From: DATBVX01 sp963705495
Lineage (GTDB): Bacteria; Pseudomonadota; Gammaproteobacteria; Steroidobacterales; Steroidobacteraceae
Length of the DNA: 64,000 nt
Direction of reading: 5' to 3'
NCBI GenBank assembly: GCA_963705495.1
Contig: CAVPJQ010000020.1
Span: 10,516-74,515 of the forward strand
A program made the position numbers and the translations under genes. The notes under the pieces are model-generated. The model saw only the letters and a program-made list of their open reading frames with translations. It was not told the origin of the DNA and did no database searches. Shown here in pieces: positions 1 to 9,136 of the stretch; position 1 is the stretch's first letter, and each line of letters starts with the position of its first letter.

Positions 1-343
1 CCGCCACGTTGATCGCATGCGCATGCAGCGCCGTAAGCGTCGGCGCGTTGACCGCCCTGACGGCCTCGTCGACGGTTGCCTTGTAGCAGTGCTTCCATCC
101 CTTCCGTGCAGCCGGATACCACTGCGCATAGTCAGGGCCGCAAACCGTGCGCGCTGCAGCACTGATGCGGCGGTAGAGGGCGAGGGCGCCCGCCGCGTTG
201 GCAAGGTTCAGGTCGGCGTAGCGGACGGTGACCGGGGTGGCGAGTGGTCGCGGCTGGGCGGAATCCGCAAACACGGTTCCCGAGCCAACCAGGAGGACTA
301 CCAGGGCGGTGCGGGCCAGAGTCTTCACGGTTGAGGTCGTCAT
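1..343 (-). CDS. UrcA family protein (partial, runs off left edge)
   Basis: The 114 visible codons begin at an ATG preceded by an AGGAG ribosome site. They encode a secreted protein: a signal peptide of about 24 residues with hydrophobic core LARTALVVLLVGSGTVFA, then VTVRYADLNLANAAGALALY, a later RTVCG, a WKHC motif and a C-terminal AVNAPTLTALHAH. This arrangement (VRYADL, LYRRI, two spaced Cys, VN.P.LTALH) is characteristic of the UrcA family, small exported proteins of unknown function common in alpha- and gammaproteobacteria. The two Cys probably form a disulfide. The stop codon lies outside the window. It is transcribed divergently from the regulator that follows. Confidence 0.8.
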   Translation of the reverse strand, partial: MTTSTVKTLARTALVVLLVGSGTVFADSAQPRPLATPVTVRYADLNLANAAGALALYRRISAAARTVCGPDYAQWYPAARKGWKHCYKATVDEAVRAVNAPTLTALHAHAINVA

Positions 344-397
344 GTGGGCATCTCCTGTCGTGGGTCATTTGTCATTCGCGGGGCATTTGCCCTGCGG

Positions 398-418
398 CCG
401 CGGGCTACAGTCCCGCGG
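398..418. promoter_or_regulatory. 7-bp inverted repeat in divergent promoter region
   Basis: CCGCGGG and CCCGCGG form perfect arms separated by 7 bases, in the 131-base gap between the divergent UrcA-like gene and the winged-helix regulator. It could be a regulator binding site or a hairpin in an upstream leader. It is short and GC-rich, so chance is possible. Confidence 0.25.
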
Positions 419-474
419 CGGCTCGCAGACTCTCGCAACCCACGCCCATGGGTACTTAATCCGCCTGAATCCGT

Positions 475-2356
475 ATGATTCGCTCTGAAAATATGAGCGC
501 GACGAGTCAACACACGTACGTCTTCGGATTGTTCCGCCTGGATGTGGCCCGACGGGTACTGCAGTCGGCCGGTGGTGAGGTCGTCGAATTGCCACCGCGG
601 GCGTTCGACGCGCTCCTTTACCTGGTTGAGCATCCCGGGCGGCTGCTCGAGAAATCGGAAATCATGAAGGCCGTGTGGCCGAACGTGTTCGTCGAGGAGA
701 ACAACCTCAACCAGGCGATCTCGGCGATTCGTCGGGCACTCAGCGACAGCACGGACAAGCCCCGATACATCGCAACCGTGCCCTCGCGTGGTTATCAGTT
801 CGTCGAACCGGTGACCACGCTGGGTCAAGGCATGGAGCACGATGCAGCTACGCACCTCGAAGCGAACGAACCGCCCGTGCGCCACAGGATCCCGCACTGG
901 CTGGGCTGGAGGTTCGCGGTGGCGCTTGTCGTGGGGGTGGCGTTCGCGACCGCAATTTCGGTAACGCTCTTGCGCGAGCCACGCGCCAACGCAGCACACG
1001 CTGGCGGTGCTGCCGTTCAAGGCGTTGGTTTCCGACGAGCGCGACCCGGTGCTGGAATTCGGCATGGCCGACACGCTCATCACGCAGCTGAGTCAGACAC
1101 GCGGGCTCATCGTATCGCCGCTAAGCTCGGTGCGTCGCTACACCGGTGTCGACCAGGACCCGCTCGTTGCCGGGCGCGAGCTGGGCGTGCAGAGCGTGCT
1201 CGAAGGACAACTGCATCGCGCCGGTGATCGTCTGCGTGTGTCCGTGCGGCTGCTCGATGCTGCGAGCGGCAAGCCGCGGTGGGCACGCCAGTTCGATGAG
1301 CGCTTTGCCGATGTGTTCGCGGTGCAAGATGCAATTGCAGCGAACGTTGCGGCTCACTTGCCGGGTGACATCGTGGGCAAGCCCGCTGCTCATGCGCTGC
1401 GGCACACCACCAGCGACCCGGAAGCCTACCAGTTGTATGTCGCAGGGCGTTTCCACTGGGCAGAACGAACTCCGGCGAGCATGCAGCTCGCGATCAACTA
1501 CTTCGCGCAGGCGATTGCGCGAGATTCGCAGTACACGCTCGCGTATGCCGCCGTGGCGGACTGCTATGGTGTGCTCGGAGTTTTTGGAGTGATGGAGCCG
1601 CGCGAAGCGTTTGCAAAGGCCCGTGCGGCTGCCCAGCGGGCGCTCGAGCTCGATCCGGAGCTGGCGGAGGCGCACGCGACGATGGGACACATTCAAGTGC
1701 AGTACGACCTTGACTGGGACGCCGGCGAAAAGTCGTATCGCAGAGCGATCGAGCTCAATCCGCAATACTCGATGAGCTATTTCTGGCTGGGCATGCTTTA
1801 CAACTACCGCGGCAGGTTCGATGAAGCGCTCGCGTACATGCGCACCGCACAGGAACTCGAGCCGCAGCAGAAGGCGCTCAGTGCCAACATCGGCAATGTG
1901 CTGTACCACGCGCGTCGCTACGATGAAGCCATCCAGCAGTTGCAGCACACGCTCACTATGGACGAAAACTTCGAACTGGCGCTCGCCCTTCTGGGCCGTG
2001 TGTACCTGGGCAAGGGAGATGCCGAGCATGCCCTGACCGTGTTCGGGCGCCGCCGCTCTCCGGGGCTTGGCCGGGACGCCGATTTCGTGCAGGCGTATGC
2101 CATGGCCGGCCGGCAAGCTGAGGCCCGCGCACTGTTGCAGCAGATGCAGGAAAGAGCGAAGACGACTTACGTATCTGCATATGAATTCGCGCTGGCCTAC
2201 ATCGGTCTCGGAGAACAGGACTTGGCGCTCGACTGGCTCGAGCGGGCGTTCGAACAGCGCGCACAGCACATTGCGCACCTGCCACAGGAACCCGCATTTG
2301 ACGCGCTGCGGGGCAATCCGCGCTTGGAGCGACTGGTCGAGCGGCTGGCGCTGTAA
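475..2356 (+). CDS. Membrane winged-helix regulator with TPR domain (one frameshift)
   Basis: Residues 15-110 form an OmpR/PhoB-type winged-helix DNA-binding domain (VFGLFRLD..., ending IATVPSRGYQFV). A transmembrane segment follows at about 145-166, then the conserved TLAVLPFKAL start of the sensor region and roughly 350 residues of TPR repeats. This is the ToxR/CadC-like layout in which an inner-membrane protein binds DNA and senses with its C-terminal half. The reading frame shifts by +1 near 985-1005, just before TLAVLPFK. Both halves are conserved, so I treat this as one gene. The start at 475 is the first ATG; 493 (MSATSQ) is an alternative, and neither has a strong ribosome site. The target genes are unknown. 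Confidence 0.8.
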
Positions 2357-2414
2357 CGGGTCCGCGCCGATCATGACGAGGTTCGGCATGCCGGGCTGCG
2401 AATGCGAAGAGACG

Positions 2415-2462
2415 CCCTAACCCTTCCTCAGGTGCCTGGGCGGATGCTCTAGCGACCAGTTG
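2415..2462 (-). pseudogene. Relic of a VAO-like flavoprotein 3' end
   Basis: On the minus strand this short stretch reads to a TAG stop as ...PRHLRKG. The intact VAO/4-cresol-dehydrogenase-like gene at 6700-8319 ends PRHLRKG-TAG with closely similar DNA: the core CCCTTCCTCAGGTG is identical and the flanks match at most positions. No upstream part of such a gene is present here, so it looks like the last ~15 codons of a deleted paralogue. It lies in the otherwise empty gap 2357-2480. Confidence 0.5.
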
Positions 2463-2480
2463 CCTTTCGCAAGCGCGGCC

Positions 2481-2618
2481 TTAGGAAGCGCTGCGCGTAA
2501 ACTGCTGCTCAGCCGGAGCGCGCTTGGTCAGCTGGTACTCTCTGACGTGATAGAAGCACGCGGCGATGAGAATGAGAGCCACGCCGACTGACAAGAAAAT
2601 GTGTATCCGGTCACTCAT
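2481..2618 (-). CDS. Small single-pass membrane protein (45 aa)
   Basis: The start is the ATG at 2618, because CGGAG lies about eight bases upstream; a longer frame to 2741 lacks support. The protein is MSDRIHIF, then a hydrophobic segment of about 17 residues (SVGVALILIAACFYHV), then a positively charged tail ending in QFTRSAS. It fits an N-out/C-in single membrane helix of unknown function. It is divergent from the broken kdp locus. The DNA encoding its C terminus recurs in diverged form at 5089-5144, beyond the kdp remnant. Confidence 0.5.
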   Translation of the reverse strand: MSDRIHIFLSVGVALILIAACFYHVREYQLTKRAPAEQQFTRSAS

Positions 2619-2837
2619 GATGAACTCCGAAATGACCTCCGAACGGCAGCAATCATGGGACCGCAAAGCCTTCCTGGGTAGGCTTGCCGCTGTGAGGATT
2701 TCTATGGGACGAATCGTCCGAGGGCACACACATTTCCTCACGCGGCGCTCACACCGTGTCGTCTAGGAAAATCTTCACACGGCCATGCCTGCTCTTAGCG
2801 GCAGCGCTGACGCATCATCGTCGCACTTGGAGGGGAC

Positions 2838-3050
2838 ATGTGCGTCGATCTCAAGCGGTTCGCGGGGCGCCCCAGCCTGTTCCACCGTCTGAAGCGGTTG
2901 CTGAGCCCGGCACCCGTCGATGGCGGCAGCGTTGTGCATGCCCAACACCCAATGATGTTTACCGAGTGCGTGGGCCGCCCGTACTTGATCGGCGCCGGAA
3001 CGTTCCTCGTTGCGACCTACCTGCAGTCGTATCTGCATGACCTGGACTGA
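2838..3050 (+). CDS. Small ORF preceding kdpA remnant (70 aa)
   Basis: The ATG at 2838 follows an excellent ribosome site (TTGGAGGGGAC), and the TGA overlaps the first codons of kdpA (start 3037), suggesting translational coupling. The product is basic at the N terminus with one moderately hydrophobic stretch near the C terminus (YLIGAGTFLVATYLQSYL). Its position is that of kdpF in intact kdp operons. I see no kdpF sequence similarity, and it is longer than the usual ~30-residue KdpF. It may be a junction product of the rearrangement that broke the locus. Confidence 0.35.
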   Translation: MCVDLKRFAGRPSLFHRLKRLLSPAPVDGGSVVHAQHPMMFTECVGRPYLIGAGTFLVATYLQSYLHDLD

Positions 3051-4539
3051 CTTGTGGCAATACCTTGTATTCATCGCGGTTCTTACCGCCACGGTTCGGC
3101 CGCTCGGCTCGTATCTCGCCAAGGTCTTTGCCTATGAACCCACGTTTCTCGATCCGCTGGCTGCTCCCGTCGAAAGACTGATCCTGCGGCTGATCGGCCC
3201 GGCTGCTCGGCGGTCGATGAAATGGCGCGAGTATTTTCTCCAATTCCTTGTCTTTGGACTCGCCGGCGCAGCGCTCATCTTCGTGATCCTGACGCTGCAG
3301 CACTTGCTGCCTTTCTATGGTCTCGTCGGCAAGGACGTACTCACGACTCCGATGACAGTCGATCTTGCGGTGAATACCGCAATCAGTTTTGCGACGACCA
3401 CGACCTGGCAGGCTTACGGCGGCGAAACGACGCTGAGCTACTTCAGCCAGATCGTCGCGCTGGCGTCGCAGAGCTTTCTAGCGGGAGCTGCTGGTCTTGC
3501 CATTGGAATTGCATTCATACGCGGTATCGCGACCGACGCCGGCGGCGTACTGGGCAATTTCTGGCGTGATGTGATCCGCGCCACCTTGTGGGTGCTTCTG
3601 CCGTTGAGCATCCCCGGCGCCCTGTTCCTCGTCTGGCAAGGCGTGCCGATGAACCTGCATGCCTATGCCACAGCCGCGACTTTGCAAGGCGCGCCGCAAC
3701 TCATCGCGCAAGGCCCCGTGTCGGCGTTCGAGTTCATCGAAAACCTGGGCACGAATGGCGGCGGCTTTTTCAATGTCAACGACGCGCATCCCTACGAGAA
3801 CCCTTCGCCGCTGAGCAATTTCGTCCTGATGCTGGCCATCGCGCTGCTCCCAGCTGCCCTCTGTTACACCCTCGGCAAGATGACCGGACAGCGTCGCCAC
3901 GGTTGGCTCCTCTACTGGGTTATGACCCTACTCTTTGTCCTTGGACTGGCTGGCGTGCACTGGGGAGAGAGCGTCGGTAATCCGGCTCTCGCGCGCGCCG
4001 TGGCGCCTCACACCTTCGCTGCGGGCGCAGATGCGTGGACCGGCAACGTCGAGGGTAAGGAAGTACGCTTCGGCGCTGCCGGAACAGCGCTGGCGGTTGT
4101 CGGCACGTCGAACGGGGCTTCCGGCTCCTACGCCGCGATGGATGACAGCCTTTCCCCGCTCGGTGGCGGTATCGCACTCTTCAATATGCTTCTGGGCGAG
4201 GTGGCGTACGGCGGCCTCGGTACAGGTCTGATCAGCCTGGTCCTCGTTGCTCTGCTCGCTGTCTTCGTGGGCGCGCTCATGATCGGGCGCGCGCCCGCAT
4301 ATCTCGGCAACCAGATCGGCCCTCCGGAGATGAAGCTTATCGCCCTCTACATGCTCATCGCGGGAGCAGTGATTTTGCCGCTCACGGCCCTGGCGCTTAC
4401 GACGACGGCGGGGCGCGCCGCGCTGACGACTAACCTTGGACCTCACGGACTCACGTCGGTCGCATTTGCGTACGCTTCGAGCTTCACCAGCAATGGCCAG
4501 AACTTCGCGGGTCTGAACGCCAACTCGCCCTTCTACAAC
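3037..4539 (+). pseudogene. kdpA: kdpA' : K+-binding subunit, 3' end deleted, fused to kdpC
   Basis: About 500 codons match KdpA, the potassium-channel-like subunit of the KdpFABC P-type ATPase. Seen are RPLGSYL near the N terminus, the filter-type segments FATTTTWQAYGGE and GTNGGGFFNVNDAHPYENPS, and FTSNGQNFAG. KdpA is usually about 560-600 residues. Here the last ~55 residues (final helix) are absent, because the frame passes directly from NSPFYN into KdpC at about 4540. With kdpB absent, no ATP-driven pump can form from this locus. The start is the ATG giving MTWTDLWQYL. Confidence 0.85.
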
Positions 4540-5047
4540 GCATATCCGCTGGTGATTCTCGCGCTCGCTCAGGCGTTTTTCCCGGGGCAAGCGAACGGCA
4601 GTCTGGTCCGCCGCGACGGCAGAGTCATCGGCTCGATGCTCATCGGCCAGAGGTTCGATGACGCCCGCTACTTCTGGGGGCGGCCGTCGGCGACATCACC
4701 GATGCCCTACAACGCGGCCGCATCGTCGGGAACGAATCTCGCTCCCACGAATCCGCAGCTCGCTACGGACGTGACAGCGCGCAGCAATGCTCTCGCCAAA
4801 AGCACACGGCGATTCCGCTGCTCCGATCCCGCTGGACCTCGTGACGACATCCGGAAGTGGACTTGATCCTCATGTCAGCGTCCGCGCGATGCTGTACCAG
4901 GTCGAGCGCGTCGCCGCTGCACGCGGACTTGATCCAGCCGCCGTGCGCGCACTCGTTGAGCAGCATATCGAGCCACCGGCTCTTGGCTTTCTCGGACAGC
5001 GCCGAGTCAATGTTCTCGCCGTGAATCTCGCACTCGACGAATATTAG
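4540..5047 (+). pseudogene. kdpC: 'kdpC : 5'-truncated, fused to kdpA, frameshifted
   Basis: From AYPLVILALAQ onward the fused frame is KdpC, the small stabilising subunit of the Kdp ATPase: FFPGQANGSLV, the signature FWGRPSATSPMPYNAAASSG, NLAPTNPQL, then LVTTSGSGLDPHVS and a C terminus VLAVNLALDEY. The first ~20 residues of KdpC, including the start of its membrane helix, are missing. The frame shifts by +1 at the AAAA run near 4797; removing one A restores AKAHGDS...PLDLVTTSGSG. The whole of kdpB lies in the deleted interval between the two parts. Confidence 0.85.
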
Positions 5048-5425
5048 TCCAAGCGCCGAAGGCGCCAGATCGCTCGTACGCGCAACTTTAGGAGGCGCAG
5101 CGCGTAATCTGCTGATCAGTCGGAGGGCGCTTGCTCAGTTAGGTTCTTCGTTCAGTGCGCGTCCGGAATGCCAATTAGAATTCTTTAGCACCCTCCAGGC
5201 AGCACAGGCTATTCGTACTATTCGCATCAGGCCGGCGGGCGCGGCAAGACGCGCCCAGCTCGATGCCACTGATCCCGCAGTGTATCAAGCATCATGACGC
5301 GAATTAATTGGACGTTCCGATCCGGCGTCGAGAATAATCACCAGCCGCACGAGACCCGGATGTTGTGCGCAGGCTGCTCAGGTCAACACGCAAGCTATGT
5401 GTAAGTCAGCACTGGGGCGATCTCC
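5048..5425. other. Intergenic region with hairpin and decayed repeat copy
   Basis: No convincing gene is seen in these 378 bases. A short GC hairpin (GCGCC-GAA-GGCGC, 5053-5065) follows the kdpC stop and could weakly terminate transcription, though it has no T-run. At 5089-5144 lies a diverged direct copy of the DNA at about 2480-2535 (the 3' end of the small membrane-protein gene). In this copy the frame is interrupted by stops. The rest is comparatively AT-rich and may hold the promoter of the next gene. Confidence 0.4.
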
Positions 5426-6634
5426 GTGAATGTCTCCAACTTGCGCGGCATCGGTCAACTCGCGGTCGCAGCTGTGGTGGGAGTCACTGACATCGTGGAG
5501 GACATGCATCGCAGTATCGTGCGTGTGCCAACCGGCGCTGGCAAAACAGCCGTGCGTCCGGTGCACGCTATCTCCGGCCTGGTCTACCGAAGTATTCGCG
5601 GGGTAACGCGCGGGGTCGGCGTCGGCCTCGATTCGGTGTTGGTGCACGCCGCCCCGCTGCTCGCCGACGTTGCGGTCCCACCCTCCCTGCGACGTGAAGC
5701 CGTGATGGCCGCGCTCAATGGCATATTGGGCGACTATCTTGCTGCTACGAATAACCCACTGGCGATTGCCATGTGTTTGCGCGGGGGCGGACAACCTCTG
5801 GCATTGGAGCGCCGGGCGCTTGCATCCGCTTTCGCACGCACCGACCGAAAACTGCTCGTCCTGGCACATGGGTTGTGCATGACTGACATGGAGCGGAACC
5901 GCAGGGGAGGCAATCACTGGTCTCCACTCGCGCGGGACCTCGGGTACACACCGATCTACTTGCAATACAACAGCGGCCGCCACATCTCCACAAACGGGCG
6001 GGAGTTTGCTGACGTGATGGAACGACTCCTTCGGGGGTGGCCTGCGCCCGTTGACGAGTTGGCTATCGTCGGCCACAGCATGGGTGGCTTGATCTCGCGC
6101 AGCGCCTGCCACTACGCGGGGCGTGCAGGCCATCGATGGCTACCGCTCCTGAAGAAGCTCATCTTTCTCGGTACCCCGCACCATGGGGCACCGCTCGAGC
6201 GGGTCGGCAACTGGGCGCAGGTTCTCTTGGGCCTCACCCCCTATACGGCTCCATTGGCGAGATTGGGCGAGATCCGGAGCGCGGGGGTCAAGGACCTCCG
6301 TTACGGCAACATCCTGGACGAGGATTGGGAAGGTCGGCGCGGCGATCATGCTCATGATCCGAGAAAGTCCGTGCCCCTTCCCGCCAAGGTGCAGTGTTTT
6401 GCAATTGCTGCGACCAAGGGGGCAAGGTCAGCCGGGTCGAGTAAGCGACTGTCCGGAGACGGACTGGTGCCTGTCAGGAGCGCGCTCGGCCATCACGAGA
6501 ATCCTGCGCTGGCTCTTCTGATTCCAGAGTCTCGCCAATTCACAGCGTATGGATTGAATCACCTCGATCTGCGCACCAGCCGCGAGGTCCACGATCGAAT
6601 CAGACTGTGGTTGTCTGAAACAAGGCCACACTAG
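5426..6634 (+). CDS. Alpha/beta hydrolase (lipase/PGAP1-like)
   Basis: The 402-residue protein has an N-terminal ~140-residue extension of unknown role, then an alpha/beta-hydrolase core: LLVLAHGLCM (oxyanion-hole strand), the nucleophile elbow VGHSMGGL at about residue 215, KLIFLGTPHHG, the acid region GDGLVPV and a C-terminal NHLDL with the catalytic His. The HSMGG plus GTPHHGAP combination is typical of triacylglycerol-lipase/PGAP1-like esterases acting on lipid or polyester esters. No clear signal peptide is seen, so it is probably cytosolic. The start is a GTG. It stands alone and ends at a shared terminator with the convergent flavoprotein gene. Confidence 0.8.
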   Translation: MNVSNLRGIGQLAVAAVVGVTDIVEDMHRSIVRVPTGAGKTAVRPVHAISGLVYRSIRGVTRGVGVGLDSVLVHAAPLLADVAVPPSLRREAVMAALNGILGDYLAATNNPLAIAMCLRGGGQPLALERRALASAFARTDRKLLVLAHGLCMTDMERNRRGGNHWSPLARDLGYTPIYLQYNSGRHISTNGREFADVMERLLRGWPAPVDELAIVGHSMGGLISRSACHYAGRAGHRWLPLLKKLIFLGTPHHGAPLERVGNWAQVLLGLTPYTAPLARLGEIRSAGVKDLRYGNILDEDWEGRRGDHAHDPRKSVPLPAKVQCFAIAATKGARSAGSSKRLSGDGLVPVRSALGHHENPALALLIPESRQFTAYGLNHLDLRTSREVHDRIRLWLSETRPH

Positions 6635-6668
6635 CCACAGAGGAGCAACCAGCGACAATCCTGCAAAG

Positions 6669-6685
6669 CCGCTCCCGGGGAGCGG
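6669..6685. terminator. Bidirectional hairpin between convergent genes
   Basis: CCGCTCCC-G-GGGAGCGG forms an 8-bp GC-rich stem with a very short loop, followed by TTCCTCT on the plus strand. It sits in the 65-base gap between two convergent genes, where it would serve both as a factor-independent-type terminator, although the T-run is imperfect. Confidence 0.5.
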
Positions 6686-6699
6686 TTCCTCTGCACAGC

Positions 6700-8319
6700 C
6701 TAGCCCTTCCTCAGGTGTCTGGGCCAGATCCCGTAGCGGCCAGCCGAAAGGATGCCGTTCGGATCCACCGCATCCTTGACGGTTTCGTGAAAGCGCCGCA
6801 GCGCGTGATGGTTGAACGAATAAACGTTCATCACGTCGTCCTGGTAGATCACCGGCGTGCGGTACTCACCCCATCCGTGTTCGGCACTCACCTTCACCAG
6901 CTTGCGAAACGCCTCGCGATTGCGCTGGTTGAATTGGGCATCGCGAGTGACCGGGAAGAGAAAAAGAAACACGAAGCAGCGCTGCCAATAGGTGAATGGC
7001 ATCACCAGCGGATTCATCGGCAGGCCGTATTCGCGTGCGACTTCGCTGAACACCTTCTGCGCTTCGAAGATTGCTTCGCCCGTGCGGGGAATGATCGGCG
7101 AGAAGCCGACATGCCCATCGAGTCCAGGTCCGGCCTCGCTCCGTGCCAGGAGCGAGAAGATCGTGAGGCTAGGAATGCCAAACGCATTCTTCGATACTTT
7201 CTGGAGCTGCTCCGGCGTCAGAGGAATGCGGTAGTAGTCACCTTCGAGGAACTTCGCGCCCGCGATTGCGGCGAGTTTTTCCTTGGCGTAGTCCCATTGG
7301 GCGTGAATGATCTTGGTCGGTCCGTAGAATTGCAGCATTGCGCCCCAGAGTCCCTGGCCGACTTTTTGGGCGTGGGCCTCCAGCGCGCTCTTCGACGGGC
7401 CTCCGGGTGTGGCGAGCAGATCGAGAAGCTCATTGTCCGGCCGTGCGGCCACCTGGTCCGGCGGGCGCAAGCCTGAGTAGATGGGGCTGCCGAAATAGGG
7501 CATCCCGGTGACGATCTGGCAATTCTCCAGGTGCGTAACAATGTCCACGAGCGGGATGAGATCGTCGTACTTGTAGACGTGCACGAAGCCGTTGAGATAG
7601 GCCTCCGGTTCAGGCATCAACCAGAACCCCATCTTGGTGACGATGCCGAAGTTCGACTGCGAAAAGATGCCATCGATCGCCGGACCAAAGCCGGTCTTGA
7701 ACTGCTGCCACGTCTTCGCGTTGGGTAATGCCCCCATGCCGGTGCGCACGACGTCGCCGTTGGCCAGGACGACTTCCATCCCGCAGTGCGCCTCGAAGTG
7801 GTTGCGGAAGGCTGCAGTCGTTACACCGCCGCCGCGATCGAGCGCGTTTCCAACCAGCGATCCCCAGCCCGGATCGGGGCAATCCATCCAGACTTTCAGG
7901 CCGCGCTCGGAGATGTAGCGATACAGATCGAAATACGACACGCCCGGCTCGACCAGTGCGTAGGCGTGGCGCTCGTTGACCTCGATGACGCGGTCGAGGC
8001 GCTTCAGGTCCAGGATGACACTGCCTGAGAGCGCCGGCGCCGAGCCGCCGTATCCCAGATTGCGGCCGGTCGAAATGGTGTAGATCGGGATCCGGTATCG
8101 GTTCGCGGCTCTGACGACGGCTTGCACTTCCTCGACGGTGGATGGCGCAACCGCAGCTGAGGCGAGACGCTCCTCGGGCTCGCCCCAGACCTGTGAGTAC
8201 GCGTCACGATAGAGCGCGACATCCTCATCGCTCGTGAATACAAACGCCTTACCGACTGCGGCTTCGAATTCCTTGAGAGCAGCTGTGAAGTCAGTGTTGC
8301 TGACGCCCGGTGGAATCAT
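6700..8319 (-). CDS. FAD-linked oxidase, 4-cresol dehydrogenase / vanillyl-alcohol oxidase family
   Basis: The protein has about 539 residues. The N-terminal half is a PCMH-type FAD domain with STGRNLGYGGSAP, VILDLKRLDRVIEV, YALVEPGVSYFDLYRYI and CGMEVVLANGDVVRTGMG. The C-terminal half is the cap/substrate domain. These motifs match the flavoprotein subunit of 4-cresol dehydrogenase and the related vanillyl-alcohol and eugenol oxidases, which oxidise para-alkylphenols. The FAD-linking residue could not be assigned. I place the start at 8319 because AGGGGGCGAAG precedes that ATG; 8334 is possible. It lies 22 bases downstream of an alpha/beta hydrolase, with an aromatic-type FAD monooxygenase beyond, so aromatic catabolism is likely. 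The cytochrome subunit of 4-cresol dehydrogenase is not nearby. Confidence 0.8.
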   Translation of the reverse strand: MIPPGVSNTDFTAALKEFEAAVGKAFVFTSDEDVALYRDAYSQVWGEPEERLASAAVAPSTVEEVQAVVRAANRYRIPIYTISTGRNLGYGGSAPALSGSVILDLKRLDRVIEVNERHAYALVEPGVSYFDLYRYISERGLKVWMDCPDPGWGSLVGNALDRGGGVTTAAFRNHFEAHCGMEVVLANGDVVRTGMGALPNAKTWQQFKTGFGPAIDGIFSQSNFGIVTKMGFWLMPEPEAYLNGFVHVYKYDDLIPLVDIVTHLENCQIVTGMPYFGSPIYSGLRPPDQVAARPDNELLDLLATPGGPSKSALEAHAQKVGQGLWGAMLQFYGPTKIIHAQWDYAKEKLAAIAGAKFLEGDYYRIPLTPEQLQKVSKNAFGIPSLTIFSLLARSEAGPGLDGHVGFSPIIPRTGEAIFEAQKVFSEVAREYGLPMNPLVMPFTYWQRCFVFLFLFPVTRDAQFNQRNREAFRKLVKVSAEHGWGEYRTPVIYQDDVMNVYSFNHHALRRFHETVKDAVDPNGILSAGRYGIWPRHLRKG

Positions 8320-8341
8320 CTTCGCCCCCTGCATGTCGTCG

Positions 8342-9121
8342 CTATTCTTGTTCGTTCAAAAACTCTGCTATCGCAGCGCGTGCCGCCGGGGATTCATCCA
8401 GCAACAGGTGCCCCGCCCGATTGATGATCCGGACGGTGGAGCCCGGAATGCGCGCCTGCCACTCCGGCGCGTTGCCGGCCGGCACCATTCGATCCTCCCT
8501 TCCCCAGATCAGGAGCGTGGGCGCGCGCAGACGCGCAAGCCTGCGGGCGTCGAGTCCCTCGCTGAGCGCAATGCGTCCCGTCGTTTGAGCCTCGCGAGCG
8601 CGTGCCGCCAGGAACGCCGCGTCGGGGTCTTTCGGCCAAAAAGGCTGGACGATGTCGGGGTCGTGCACAAAGTATGAAGGCCACTCCTGGTACGCGATCC
8701 TTGAAAAGTCGGGCTGCGGGAATGCGGGTGCATAGATGCCGCCCGGGGCGACGAGCACGAGGCGCTGCACGCGATCCGGATGCAGGAGGGCGAATTCCGC
8801 TGCGAGGCGCCCGCCCAGAGATGCACCAGCCAGGTGAAACGACTTCAGACCCAGCGCATCGAACAGCGTCACGTAGTGTCTTACGAGATCCTCGAGCGAG
8901 CCGATCGCTGGAGCATCTGCCGATTCGCCAAAGCCGGGGTGGTAGGGCAGCAGCACACGGAAGTGTGGGACCCAGTCCCGGGCGAACTCAAAACCATGGA
9001 AGGTGCCGCCGCCGTGGAAGTACACGAGGTCCGGTCCGGATCCCGCCGCGTACGCCACCGTACGGATGCCGGCGATGGTCAGCTCGAGTCGTTCGAAACC
9101 TGCTGTGCTGTAGGCCGTCAC
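8342..9121 (-). CDS. Alpha/beta hydrolase (MhpC/esterase-like)
   Basis: The 259 residues contain the full catalytic triad layout: VYFHGGGTFHG oxyanion segment, nucleophile GASLGG at about residue 105, acid in WGREDRMVP near 215 and His in NRAGHLLLDE near 240. The length and the GREDxxVP...GH spacing match meta-cleavage C-C hydrolases and small esterases. Neighbouring phenol-oxidising flavoproteins favour hydrolysis of an aromatic-degradation intermediate, which is an inference. It starts just downstream of the large inverted repeat and is probably co-transcribed with the VAO-like gene that follows. Confidence 0.78.
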   Translation of the reverse strand: MTAYSTAGFERLELTIAGIRTVAYAAGSGPDLVYFHGGGTFHGFEFARDWVPHFRVLLPYHPGFGESADAPAIGSLEDLVRHYVTLFDALGLKSFHLAGASLGGRLAAEFALLHPDRVQRLVLVAPGGIYAPAFPQPDFSRIAYQEWPSYFVHDPDIVQPFWPKDPDAAFLAARAREAQTTGRIALSEGLDARRLARLRAPTLLIWGREDRMVPAGNAPEWQARIPGSTVRIINRAGHLLLDESPAARAAIAEFLNEQE

Positions 9122-9136
9122 TCGGGGAGTCTACCT

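Noticed and set aside
340..1083. Long minus-strand frame opposite the winged-helix regulator
   Set aside because: Antisense shadow of a clear coding sequence with no domain of its own.
2838..3050. The 70-codon ORF as kdpF
   Set aside because: Position fits, but length and sequence do not resemble the ~30-residue KdpF; kept only as an unnamed small ORF.
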